From Bradyrhizobium diazoefficiens (lineage in GTDB: Bacteria; Pseudomonadota; Alphaproteobacteria; Rhizobiales; Xanthobacteraceae), in the NCBI RefSeq assembly GCF_018131185.1, contig NZ_JAFCJE010000001.1, positions 958,001 through 1,022,000 on the forward strand: a DNA stretch of 64,000 nt. The letters run 5' to 3'. Under the pieces are notes generated by a model that had not been told where the DNA came from, did not search any database, and saw nothing but the letters and a program-made list of their open reading frames with translations. Positions 35,023-43,400 of this stretch are shown in pieces. Position 1 is the first letter of the stretch, and each line of letters starts with the position of its first letter. Position numbers and translations under genes: made by a program.

Positions 35023-35265
35023 CTAGCGCGCCGGCTTCCGTGAACGCTTCTTGAGTGCTGGTGCCGGCGAGGCGAGCCGAAGAGCTTCGTCTGCCGCTTC
35101 CTTGGCCTCGCGCGCCTCTCGGAGGCGCGCCATGTTCTTGCGAACATCGACGGCCTGCCTTTCGGCATCGGCCATGGCCTGCGCTCCGTCTTCAGCGGCC
35201 AGGCGCCGGCGGACGGACCGCGCGACGCTTTCGGGTGACGGCTCTGCCGGCTTCTTGGTGCTCAT
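35023..35265 (-). CDS. small charged hypothetical protein (80 aa)
   Basis: Almost entirely Ala, Arg, Lys and Glu, predicted as one or two long helices (A-E-R-Q-A-V-D-V-R-K-N-M-A-R-L-R-E-A-R-E-A-K-E-A-A-D), with a basic C-terminus (K-K-R-S-R-K-P-A-R). It could be a coiled coil or nucleic-acid-associated peptide. No named family recognised. Confidence 0.5.
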   Translation of the reverse strand: MSTKKPAEPSPESVARSVRRRLAAEDGAQAMADAERQAVDVRKNMARLREAREAKEAADEALRLASPAPALKKRSRKPAR

Positions 35266-35293
35266 CGCTCGCCCGGCTCCGAAAACGACTAAA

Positions 35294-35319
35294 CCCGCTC
35301 AATCCTGGGATTGAGCGGG
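35294..35319 (-). terminator. strong hairpin downstream of the cold-shock gene
   Basis: CCCGCTCAATCC (35294-35305), TG, GGATTGAGCGGG (35308-35319): a perfect 12-bp stem. On the minus strand it starts 43 nt past the cold-shock stop codon and is followed by TTTAGTCGTTTTC, so it fits an intrinsic terminator for that gene. Confidence 0.75.
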
Positions 35320-35362
35320 CAGGGCGGCCGTTTCAGTACATCCGTGAAACGGCGCCACGATA

Positions 35363-35572
35363 TCAAGCCAGCGAGAGGTTCTCGGCGCTGACTTTGCCTC
35401 GCATCTTGTCGGTCTTGGCCTCGAAATTGACCTGTTGGCCCTCAGCGAGACCTGCAAGACCGGCCTTTTCAACGGCGCTGATGTGAACGAACACATCGTT
35501 GCCGCCGTCGTTCGGCTGAATGAAACCGAAGCCCTTTTGGCCATTGAACCACTTCACAGTACCTGTCGCCAT
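35363..35572 (-). CDS. cspA: CspA-family cold-shock protein (69 aa)
   Basis: The start at 35572 ([10 protein letters not shown]) has GGAGAAGAAG just upstream. RNP1 (K-G-F-G-F-I-Q-P) and RNP2 (V-F-V-H-I-S-A-V) are intact, so it binds single-stranded RNA/DNA as an RNA chaperone. It diverges from rpsU across a 431-bp leader region. This pairing of csp and rpsU is common in related rhizobia. Confidence 0.92.
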   Translation of the reverse strand: MATGTVKWFNGQKGFGFIQPNDGGNDVFVHISAVEKAGLAGLAEGQQVNFEAKTDKMRGKVSAENLSLA

Positions 35573-36003
35573 CTTCTTCTCCAAAGCGCGCACGCGCGTT
35601 CCGCGCGACAATCACGCGGCGATCTTCAACTTCGTCGATGTCTCTGGAAAAGGAGCCCGCGGGCGCATTCAACAAGGCACAGCGGCTAATCGAACGGCTT
35701 CAATATATATGATTTCCACGATTTTGCAAGGAGCTAAGCCAGTTTGTTTTGTGCGAGGCGCTTCCGCTGTTCCGGTCGAGGCGGTTTGTGTCCATCGACC
35801 GGCAAGCGTTAGCGATTGACAGCGCTGCACGACGATGGTCACGTTCACGCAGCCAAGCTGCATCGCTGTGACAAGCAGATCAGCTCGTCCAATGCCGCGA
35901 CGAGTGTCGCCGCTGCCATCCTCAACAATCGCAACGAAGCTCCTGCGCAATTGGCTGCCCTGCAGGACGTGTCGCATTCGCAGCCCCCAGCTCGGAGGAT
36001 CAA
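35573..36003. other. divergent leader region between cspA and rpsU
   Basis: 431 bp. The short ORFs here (for example 35669-35977 minus) show no recognisable protein. An AT-rich patch at about 35700-35735 would suit the cspA promoter and a long 5' leader, and TTGACA at 35816-35821 could be a -35 box facing rpsU, although no good -10 follows. Long cspA leaders are often temperature-responsive RNA structures. That is inference here. Confidence 0.4.
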
Positions 36004-36279
36004 TTGCACGTACTCGTCAGAGACAACAATGTCGACCAGGCTCTCCGCGTTCTCAAGAAGAAGATGCAGCGCGAGGGCGTCTTCCGGGAAATGAAGCAAC
36101 GGCGTTCCTATGAAAAGCCGTCGGAGAGAAAGACCCGCGAGAAATCTGAAGCCATTCGGCGCGCCCGCAAGCTCGCCAGGAAGCAGGCGATCAGAGAGGG
36201 ATTGCTGCCCGCGCCGCCGAAAAAGAAGCCCTTTGAACGCAAGGCGCCCCTGCCGGAGATCAAGGCGCGGACGGAGTAG
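36004..36279 (+). CDS. rpsU: 30S ribosomal protein S21, TTG start
   Basis: 91 residues, with the S21 core [29 protein letters not shown] and a basic C-terminus. The start codon is TTG, fixed by GGAGGA at 35994-35999 and by the family N-terminus; no upstream ATG or GTG fits. S21 takes part in initiation on leadered mRNAs. The C-terminal extension ([12 protein letters not shown]) is longer than the E. coli form. Confidence 0.9.
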   Translation: MHVLVRDNNVDQALRVLKKKMQREGVFREMKQRRSYEKPSERKTREKSEAIRRARKLARKQAIREGLLPAPPKKKPFERKAPLPEIKARTE

Positions 36280-36366
36280 AGAAAACGTTCGAGCTGGCCG
36301 CGATCATGGGTCCGCGACGATCGGGTCCTTCTGCCATGCAGCCGGCTGTCGCGGTGCTGCCGACTC

Positions 36367-36645
36367 CTATGGCCTGAAATCGATGCCGCGTAGCACGATG
36401 CCAGGCGGCGTGCCTTCGAACTCCGTCGCACGATATTTGCTCGCCGCGCGCGCTTCGATGCGATCCCGCAGGCGGGTGAACTGGGCCTCTCGCTGCTCGG
36501 GCCTGACTTTCGGGCCGCGCTCGAGATCGTCCATCGCGGAGGTCGAGATCGCGCAAGGAACCTCCCTGGTGCCGTCATGCATCGAGAACCGGACGATCAT
36601 CCGGTCGTATTCGTGGCTGATGAAGTGGCCGCTGGTCAATGTCAT
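36367..36645 (-). CDS. DUF1488-family protein (92 aa)
   Basis: The start at 36645 (M-T-L-T-S-G-H-F) is preceded by ACGGAGC. A longer in-frame extension to 36855 overlaps a better gene and is not conserved-looking. The family core is visible: V-R-F-S-M-H-D-G-T-R-E-V-P-C-A-I-S-T-S-A-M-D-D-L. DUF1488 has no known function. Confidence 0.7.
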   Translation of the reverse strand: MTLTSGHFISHEYDRMIVRFSMHDGTREVPCAISTSAMDDLERGPKVRPEQREAQFTRLRDRIEARAASKYRATEFEGTPPGIVLRGIDFRP

Positions 36646-36763
36646 GGCTTGCTCCGTTCCGTGATTGCCGGGCACGATCGTGCCCTCAAACTCCCGGCGA
36701 CCGGCCGCCTGCTTTCCCGTCGCGCGTGGCACGTGTTGAGAATGCAGGCGGCGGTCGTTCGCC

Positions 36764-37060
36764 TCAGCTCTCCCCCGACAGCCGAGCGAAATCGTCGAGC
36801 AGGGCTGACACGAGCGCGCGGTGGCGCGTGTCCTCGGCTGGTAGGCCCGCGGCATAGAGGTTGAGCAAATGACGCGCTTTCACCGCGGCCTCCGCCCAGG
36901 ACGCGGACGGCACCGTCATCATGCGGTGCTCGAGATCGGCCTCGCGTTCGCGCAGCTCCCTGACCTGGGCTTCGACGTCCGCGAGCGCGCGGCGCAGGTC
37001 GGTCGCCTTCTGTGCGGCCATGCCGCGGTGCTTGTCGAGATCGACCGGGTGGTCAGTCAT
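36764..37060 (-). CDS. hypothetical protein with coiled-coil region (98 aa)
   Basis: The start at 37060 (M-T-D-H-P-V-D-L-D-K-H-R-G) overlaps the upstream gene by 8 nt, so the pair is coupled. A heptad-like stretch (A-L-A-D-V-E-A-Q-V-R-E-L-R-E-R-E-A-D-L-E-H-R-M-M) suggests a short coiled coil, followed by a helical region. No family recognised. Confidence 0.6.
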   Translation of the reverse strand: MTDHPVDLDKHRGMAAQKATDLRRALADVEAQVRELREREADLEHRMMTVPSASWAEAAVKARHLLNLYAAGLPAEDTRHRALVSALLDDFARLSGES

Positions 37061-37319
37061 TGCAGATGCTCGCGTCTGCGGCTTGCGCATTCGCAAGGTC
37101 CACTGAGCCGATCGACAGCCTCTCCATGGTGCCGGCCGCACCTTCGGCGGGCACGGTAATCATCGTGGCGATGCGGCGATAGGCGGCGAAGGTCAGGCCG
37201 TCGATCGTCTCTTCGTCAGTGACGACCTCATAGGCGCCGGCCGGCAAGACGCGGTCGATGCCGCGGACGCTGAAGGGATGCCTGAAGGTGACGGTTTCTC
37301 GCCGCGAGCGGATGGTCAT
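37053..37319 (-). CDS. hypothetical protein (88 aa), coupled to the next gene
   Basis: The start at 37319 (M-T-I-R-S-R-R-E-T-V-T-F-R-H-P-F). The predicted fold is beta-rich, with G-I-D-R-V-L-P-A-G-A-Y-E-V-V-T-D-E-E as the most distinctive stretch. The same general pattern is common in Bradyrhizobium hypothetical proteins, but I cannot name a domain. It overlaps the start of the coiled-coil gene at 37060. Confidence 0.6.
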   Translation of the reverse strand: MTIRSRRETVTFRHPFSVRGIDRVLPAGAYEVVTDEETIDGLTFAAYRRIATMITVPAEGAAGTMERLSIGSVDLANAQAADASICND

Positions 37320-37581
37320 GCACGCCTGCCTTTCGCAAGTGAAGCCCCAACCGGTGCCGGCACCCCAAACCATGCGCCTTTGGCGCCGCGATAGCCAGCA
37401 CTATCGTCACCGCGTCGGCTAACGACGATGTCACGGCGCAATAGTCGCCCGCGAGGGATTTTACGCTCGCTATTGGTTCGGCAAGGGCGTAGCGTTACTG
37501 CCATCACCGCACGTCTGCACGGCTTCGACCGGTGACTGAGGGTCACGTGTGCTCCCGCCGAAGGCTTCGCAGGAGCGTTCG

Positions 37582-37680
37582 ATGTCGCGTGTTCGCATCT
37601 CGGAACGAATCGTGCCGCCGGTGATCGTTCCGCTGTCTCTTCTGCTTCTCGTGTGCGGTGCGGCCATCCTGCATGGCTAG
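37582..37680 (+). CDS. candidate 32-residue single-membrane-helix peptide
   Basis: The ATG at 37582 follows AGGAG at 37571-37575. The peptide starts basic (M-S-R-V-R-I-S-E-R) and then has one hydrophobic helix (V-P-P-V-I-V-P-L-S-L-L-L-L-V-C-G-A-A-I-L-H-G). Its stop TAG overlaps the ATG of the next gene in ATGGCTAG, a typical coupling arrangement. Evidence is the ribosome site, topology and overlap only. Confidence 0.45.
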   Translation: MSRVRISERIVPPVIVPLSLLLLVCGAAILHG

Positions 37681-38017
37681 GCTGACACGACTGCCATATC
37701 TGGTCAGCGGAACGAACGAATATGGCAGTTCCAATCTCGGCCGCGGCACCGCGACGGTCGCGCTGCGCTACGCTCGAAAGCTGCTGCGCGAAGGCTACAT
37801 GGATGTCAGAGTCTGCACCCCGCGCGGACGGGTGCTCCAGCCGGATGAATTCGACCAACTCAAACCACCAGAGGAGAGCGACATGGCGAAGGGTCAGCAA
37901 CGCGGCAATCGCGAAACCAAGAAGCCGAAGAAGGAGAAGTCCAAGGTCATCGCCGCGGCTCCGAGCCGCAAGGACGCCGCCTGGCAGCCGGATTTCGGAC
38001 CTACAAAGAAGAAGTAG
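37673..38017 (+). CDS. two-part hypothetical protein, with an internal strong start at 37883
   Basis: The frame from 37673 (M-A-R-L-T-R-L-P-Y-L-V-S-G) runs 114 residues. The first 70 look like one small globular protein (L-R-Y-A-R-K-L-L-R-E-G-Y-M-D-V-R-V-C-T-P-R-G). The last 44 begin at an ATG at 37883 directly behind AGAGGAGAGCGAC and are a separate-looking basic peptide (M-A-K-G-Q-Q-R-G-N-R-E-T-K-K-P-K-K-E-K-S-K). Either two genes have fused by loss of a stop, or the 44-residue peptide is made alone by internal initiation. Confidence 0.55.
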   Translation: MARLTRLPYLVSGTNEYGSSNLGRGTATVALRYARKLLREGYMDVRVCTPRGRVLQPDEFDQLKPPEESDMAKGQQRGNRETKKPKKEKSKVIAAAPSRKDAAWQPDFGPTKKK

Positions 38018-38031
38018 GCACGAGCTGCAGC

Positions 38032-38235
38032 TCACCAGCTGTCTTTGACGACTCCCTTGCCGGCATAACTGGTGAGATTGCCGGAGAACTCGCTTTCGAA
38101 CGCCGCACCGACCGAGAATCCGTTGGGCCACTTGGTCTCGGCGGTCGCGCCGGCAAGCGCGGAATCGGGATCCGGCCGCGCGCCGTTCACGATGAAGCTC
38201 GTGCCCCGGCAGCGACTGGAAGGCCGCACGCACCG
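38032..38235 (-). pseudogene. remnant of an autotransporter beta-barrel C-terminus
   Basis: The C-terminal residues (T-S-F-I-V-N-G-A-R-P-D-P-D-S-A-L-A, then F-E-S-E-F-S-G, then Y-A-G-K-G-V-V) match the end of autotransporter barrels, which close with an aromatic residue. The preceding F-Q-S-L-P-G lies in another frame, so a frameshift near 38195 and loss of everything upstream leave only a relic. Confidence 0.6.
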
Positions 38236-38302
38236 CGCGCGGCCAAGTTCAGGAGCGCTTGTGATATTTGGAGCACGGCCAACAGGCGCGTGACGCGATT
38301 GA

Positions 38303-38923
38303 TTACGGATTCGACTTCGTTGCCAATCCCGTCCTCCGCCGCAAATCCGTAATCGCGCGCAGAAAGCTGTCGGCCGGCGTGGTCTCGGGATCGATCAGCC
38401 GGTGCAGGCGAAAGCCGTCTTCCAGCGCCAGCACCACCGACGCCATCCACGATGGGTTCAGGTTGTGATTGCGTCCGTTGCTGGTCAGCGTGGCCTCGAC
38501 GATGTCGGCGACCAGCTTGCGCCGCGCGCGCAGCCGTTTGGCGAGCTCGGGCCGGCGCTTCTCGGCGCGCGCGACGAACAGGATCATCTCCATGTGCAGC
38601 AGCGGCGCGCGGCCGAGCGGGTCCTGCCGGCTGCGGTCCATCGTCTTCAGCGCCGCGATGAAATCGTCGAGATTGTCGTGCTCGGCAAGGATGTCCATGT
38701 TGCGGCGGATCGACTGCTCGACATGGTCCTCGAGCATGGCGATGATCAGCTCGTCCTTGCTCCTGAAGTTCGAATAGAACGCGCCGCGGGTGAAGCCTGC
38801 CGCCGCCGCAATCGCCTCGATGCTGGCGCCGCCGATGCCGTCCTCCTCGAACACGCGCGCGGCCGCCTCGAACAGTCTGTCGCGCGTATCGTCCCTGGTC
38901 GGCCTGGTTCTCGCCCTTGACAT
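38303..38923 (-). CDS. TetR-family transcriptional regulator (206 aa)
   Basis: The N-terminal HTH is intact: R-D-R-L-F-E-A-A-A-R-V-F, then A-S-I-E-A-I-A-A-A-A-G-F-T-R-G-A-F-Y-S-N-F-R-S-K-D-E-L. The C-terminal ligand domain is typical in length. It diverges from a cytochrome P450 gene with a perfect palindrome between them, so it probably represses the P450 and itself until a substrate binds. Confidence 0.9.
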   Translation of the reverse strand: MSRARTRPTRDDTRDRLFEAAARVFEEDGIGGASIEAIAAAAGFTRGAFYSNFRSKDELIIAMLEDHVEQSIRRNMDILAEHDNLDDFIAALKTMDRSRQDPLGRAPLLHMEMILFVARAEKRRPELAKRLRARRKLVADIVEATLTSNGRNHNLNPSWMASVVLALEDGFRLHRLIDPETTPADSFLRAITDLRRRTGLATKSNP

Positions 38924-38949
38924 CGGACGAGGTTAGGGCAGGATGCAAT

Positions 38950-38969
38950 TCGATACAACAATGTATCGA
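38950..38969. promoter_or_regulatory. TetR-type operator, TCGATACA-ACAA-TGTATCGA
   Basis: Perfect 8+8 bp inverted repeat with a 4-nt spacer, 27 bp before the TetR start and 86 bp before the P450 start. Size and symmetry match TetR-family sites, and it is the only strong palindrome in the gap. Confidence 0.65.
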
Positions 38970-39054
38970 GTTGATAAATTCAGGGATGGTTACGCCGGGC
39001 AGTGGGGCTGCGATCGGCGTATGCGTGTCATGCGGCAACCGATTTGAGGTCACC

Positions 39055-40287
39055 ATGAACGAGCATTTGCAGGGCGCCGGCGGCGCACCGCTGTTCAACC
39101 CGCTCTCGCCGGATTTCATCCGCGATCCCTATCCGCATTACGACCGGCTGCGCACGATCGATCCGGTCCATGTCACGCCGTTCGGTCAGTTCGTCACCAG
39201 CCGCCACGCCGATGTCAGCCTGGTGTTGCGCGACAGGCGCTTCGGCAAGGATTTCGTCGAGCGCTCCAAGCGCCGCTACAGCGACAAGATCATGGACGAG
39301 CCGGTGTTCCGCAGCATGAGCCACTGGATGCTGCAGGCCGATCCGCCCGACCACACCCGCCTGCGCGGCCTCGTCGTGAAGGCCTTCACCGCGCGCCGGG
39401 TCGAGGACATGCGGCCGCGCATCCAGGAGATCGTCGACCAGGCCATCGATGCCGTGACCGACCGCGGCAACATGGACCTGATCGAGGATTTCGCCTTCCG
39501 TCTGCCCGTCACCATCATCTGCGAGATGCTCGGCATCCCCGAGGATCATCGCGAGGTCTTCTACAAGAGCTCGCGCGACGGCGGGCGGCTGCTCGATCCC
39601 GTGCCCCTCTCACCGGAGGAGATCAAGAAGGGCAACGAGGGCAACCTGATGGCGCAGATGTATTTCCAGCAGCTATTCGAGCTGCGCCGGCGCAATCCCG
39701 GGGATGATCTCACCACCCAGCTCGTGCAGGCAGAAGAGGACGGCAACAAGCTCACCAACGAGGAGTTGACCGCGAACATCATCCTTCTGTTCGGCGCCGG
39801 CCACGAGACCACGGTGAACCTGATCGGCAACGGCCTTCTGGCGCTTCACCGCAATCCGGACCAGCTTGCGCTGCTCAAGGCGCGCCCCGAGCTGATGGAA
39901 GGCGCGATCGAGGAGTTCCTGCGCTACGATTCCTCGGTGCAGATGACTGGACGCGTCGCGCTGGAGGATATCGACGATCTCGGCGGCAAGAGGATCCCCA
40001 AGGGCGAGACCGTGCTGTGCCTGCTCGGCTCGGCCAACCGCGATCCGGCAATCTATCCCGATCGGCCGGACCGGCTTGATGTCACCCGCCAGAACGTGAA
40101 GCCGCTGTCGTTCGGCGGCGGCATCCATTTCTGCCTGGGCGCTCAATTGGCGCGCATCGAGGCCGAGATCGCCATTGCCACGCTGCTGCGGCGGCTGCCC
40201 GATCTGCGCATCGACGACGTCGAAAACCCGGAATGGCGGCCGACCTTCGTGCTGCGCGGCCTCAAGCGGCTGCCGGCGAGCTGGTAA
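39055..40287 (+). CDS. cytochrome P450 (410 aa)
   Basis: The start at 39055 (M-N-E-H-L-Q-G) follows GAGGT; an upstream in-frame extension would include the operator and is not chosen. The I-helix oxygen-activation motif F-G-A-G-H-E-T-T, the K-helix E-F-L-R (ExxR) and the haem loop F-G-G-G-I-H-F-C-L-G-A-Q are intact, so it should be an active class I soluble monooxygenase. No ferredoxin or reductase is adjacent. Substrate unknown. Confidence 0.9.
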   Translation: MNEHLQGAGGAPLFNPLSPDFIRDPYPHYDRLRTIDPVHVTPFGQFVTSRHADVSLVLRDRRFGKDFVERSKRRYSDKIMDEPVFRSMSHWMLQADPPDHTRLRGLVVKAFTARRVEDMRPRIQEIVDQAIDAVTDRGNMDLIEDFAFRLPVTIICEMLGIPEDHREVFYKSSRDGGRLLDPVPLSPEEIKKGNEGNLMAQMYFQQLFELRRRNPGDDLTTQLVQAEEDGNKLTNEELTANIILLFGAGHETTVNLIGNGLLALHRNPDQLALLKARPELMEGAIEEFLRYDSSVQMTGRVALEDIDDLGGKRIPKGETVLCLLGSANRDPAIYPDRPDRLDVTRQNVKPLSFGGGIHFCLGAQLARIEAEIAIATLLRRLPDLRIDDVENPEWRPTFVLRGLKRLPASW

Positions 40288-40430
40288 AGGCGTCCCGGCG
40301 TTAACCTCCGCGCGCAACAGTCGCTGTGACTTCGCCACACTTCCCCCTATATAAGGGGCTGTTCCGGCACGCCTGAAGTCCAATAAGGCCAGGGTTTGGT
40401 CCGGGTGCCGGTTTGGCCGAGGGGAGACCC

Positions 40431-43400
40431 GTGCAGACGACGCTGCTCGGATTGGCGATTGCCTTCATCATTGCGCTGCTGGCCGCGCTGATCGGGCCTT
40501 ACTACGTCGACTGGAACCAGTTCAGGCCCCAGTTCGAGGCGGAGGCTGGCAAGATCATCGGCGTGCCGGTGCGGGTCGCGGGCGAGCTCGACGCACGGCT
40601 GCTGCCGGCGCCGACGCTACGGCTGCGCCAGGTCACCTTCGGCGGCAACAACGATCTCGGCCGCCTGCGCGCCGACAAGCTCGACGTCGAGTTCAGCCTG
40701 GGCTCCCTGATGCGCGGCGAATGGCGCGCCACCGAGCTTTCCGTGGGCGGCATGGCGGTCGATCTCGGCCTCGATGCCCGTGGACGGGTCGATCTACCCT
40801 CCACCGCGAGCGGCACTTTCAATCTGGCATCCCTCGCCATCGAGCGGCTCAATCTTACCGGCCGCATTGCCCTGCACGACGCCGCGAGCCGCTCGACGCT
40901 GGAGCTGAACGACATCGCCTTTTCCGGCGACGTCCGCTCGCTCGCCGGCTCGGTCCGCGGCGACGGCGGTTTCACTGCCGCCGGGGTGCGCTATCCGTTC
41001 CGCGTCTCCTCCGGCCCGAGCGCCGACGGCAACGCCACCCGTCTGCACCTCAACATCGATCCCGGCGAGCGCGCCATCCTCGCCGATCTCGAAGGCGTGC
41101 TCGCCTTCGAGAACCGCCTGCCGAAATTCGACGGCGTTCTGACCCTGGCCGTACCGGCGGCCAAGAAGGCGGGCGAGGCGGGGCCGACGCCGTGGAAGCT
41201 GACGACCAAGCTCAAGGCGGATCCGGCCGGCGCGAAGTTCGAGCAGATCGACGCGAGTTTCGGCCCTGAAGACAGCGCGCTGAAGCTCGGCGGCGTCGGC
41301 GACCTCAAGTTCGGCGCCTCGCCGCTGCTGCGCGCGGTGCTGTCGGCGCGCCAGGTCGATGCCGACAGGCTCACGGCCAAGGGCGATGCCGAGCCGCTCC
41401 GCATCCTGCCGGCGCTGCGCGCGGGGCTTGCCGCAATTCCGCAGGCGCCGATCCCGGCGCAGATCGAGTTCAACTCCGACCAGATCATGCTCGGCGGCCG
41501 TCCGCTCCAGAACATCTCAGCCGAGCTTCAGACCGACGGACGATCCTGGACCTTCCAGCGGCTCGAGCTGCGGGCCCCCGGCATGACGCAGCTCTCGCTC
41601 AACGGCGCGACGCCCGGCGCCGACAGTTTCAGCGGCCGTCTCAGCGTCGAATCGTCCGACCCGGATACGCTGATGGCCTGGCTCCAGGGCCGCAGCGAGA
41701 TCAACCGCCGCAGCACGCGGCCGCTGCGCCTTGCCGGCGACGTGACGATCGCCGCCAATCATCTCGCCATCGACGGGCTGAAGGCCGACATCGAAGGCGG
41801 CGCCGTGCAAGGCCGCATCGCCTTCGTGCAAACAGGCGCGAGCAAGGGCTCGCGGATCGACGCCGAGCTCAAGGCCGACCGGCTCGACCTCGACGCCGCC
41901 GCAAGCTTCGTGCGCGCGCTCGCGGGTCCGCAAGGCGAATGGCCGGAAGAGGCAAAGCTCTCGCTCGATATCGGCCGGGCGATCTCCGCCGGCCAAGAGT
42001 TGCGCCCGTTCGCTGCAAAGCTCGGCTATGGCCCCGCGTCGCTGTCGCTGGAGCAGCTGCGCTTCGGCCAGGCCAGCGGCGTGACCACCGAGGCGAGCGG
42101 CAGCTTCGACCGCACCAAAGCCACCGGAAAGCTCGCTCTGAAATCCTCGTCCAATTCGCTGCGCGAGCTCACCGCGCTGATCGAGCCGTTTGCGCCCGCG
42201 GTGCGCGCGCGCTTCGACGCCATCCCGGCGCTGCCGGGTGCGACGCGCCTCAAGCTCGATCTCAGCCTCGACAGGAATGCCGAGCATGCCGATCGCAGCA
42301 ACGCCCGCGCGGTGCTCGAGCTCGACGCGCCGCAGCTCAAGGCGACCACCACGCTGGCCGCGCAGATGCCGGCAGCCGCCATAGGCGGCATTGATCTCGA
42401 CCGGCTGCGGAACAGCGATTTCACACTGGAATCGAAAGTCTCGGCGCCCCAGGCCGGCGCACTGCTGGCGCTGCTCGGGCTCGATCGCGTGGCGGCCGCA
42501 GGCGAAGGCGCTTCGCAATTCGAGGGCAAGCTGACCGGCGCCTGGCGGCGGCCGCTGCAATTGAACGCAAAGCTCAGCGGCGGCGGTCTGGATGCCGATG
42601 CGCAGGGCAGCGTCGAATTGTCGGAGCCGAAAGCCAGCGTGAATCTGCGCGTGCGCAACGTCAATCTGGCGCCGCTGCTCGGGACCGGCCCAACCGACAA
42701 ATCGGCGCAGAAGGTCAGCCTGTCCTCCCGCCTCACGCTGACGGGCAATCGCCTGATCTTCGACGATCTCGACGGCAATGCGGCCGGCTCGCATCTGCGC
42801 GGCCATCTGGCCGTGACGCTGGATCCGGAGAAGAGCGTCGACGGCGAAGTCGGTCTCGATACGCTCGATCTTGCCCCGGCGCTGGCGATGGCGATCGGCG
42901 CAGCCGGGCATGATACGGGCGAGCCGTTGAGCGCAGGGCTCGTCACCGGCTGGCGCGGTCGGATCGCGTTCCAGGCGTTGCGCGGGATGTTGCCCGGCGG
43001 CATCGAGCTGCGCCCGTTCGGCGGCATGATCCGCAGCGACGGCCAGTCGCTCGCGCTTGATGCGCTGAAAGGCGGCGTCGGCGGCGGCGAGATGTCGGCG
43101 AGCTTTGACGCGCGCAACGGCGCGAGCGGTCTTGCGTTGAATGCGCGTATCGAGCTCGGCAATGTCGATGCAGCGACGCTGCGCTACCGCGATCTCGCGC
43201 TGCCGAAGGGACGCGTCTCCGTGCAGATGGCGCTGACCAGCCAGGGCCGCAGCGTCTCGGCGCTCACCGGCGCGCTCGCCGGCAACGGCACGGTGACGCT
43301 GGCCTCCGCGGAAATCAGCGGCCTCAATCCGCGCGCCTTCGAGATCGCGATCCGCGCCAGCGACGGCGGCCAGGTCGCCGACGACAACCGCTTGCGGCAG

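Noticed and set aside
35669..35977. 102-codon ORF between cspA and rpsU
   Set aside because: No ribosome site or recognisable protein, and it would fill the promoter region of both genes.
37316..38233. 305-codon minus ORF over the small-gene strip
   Set aside because: Low-complexity shadow; only its first few codons (F-Q-S-L-P-G) belong to the autotransporter relic in another frame.
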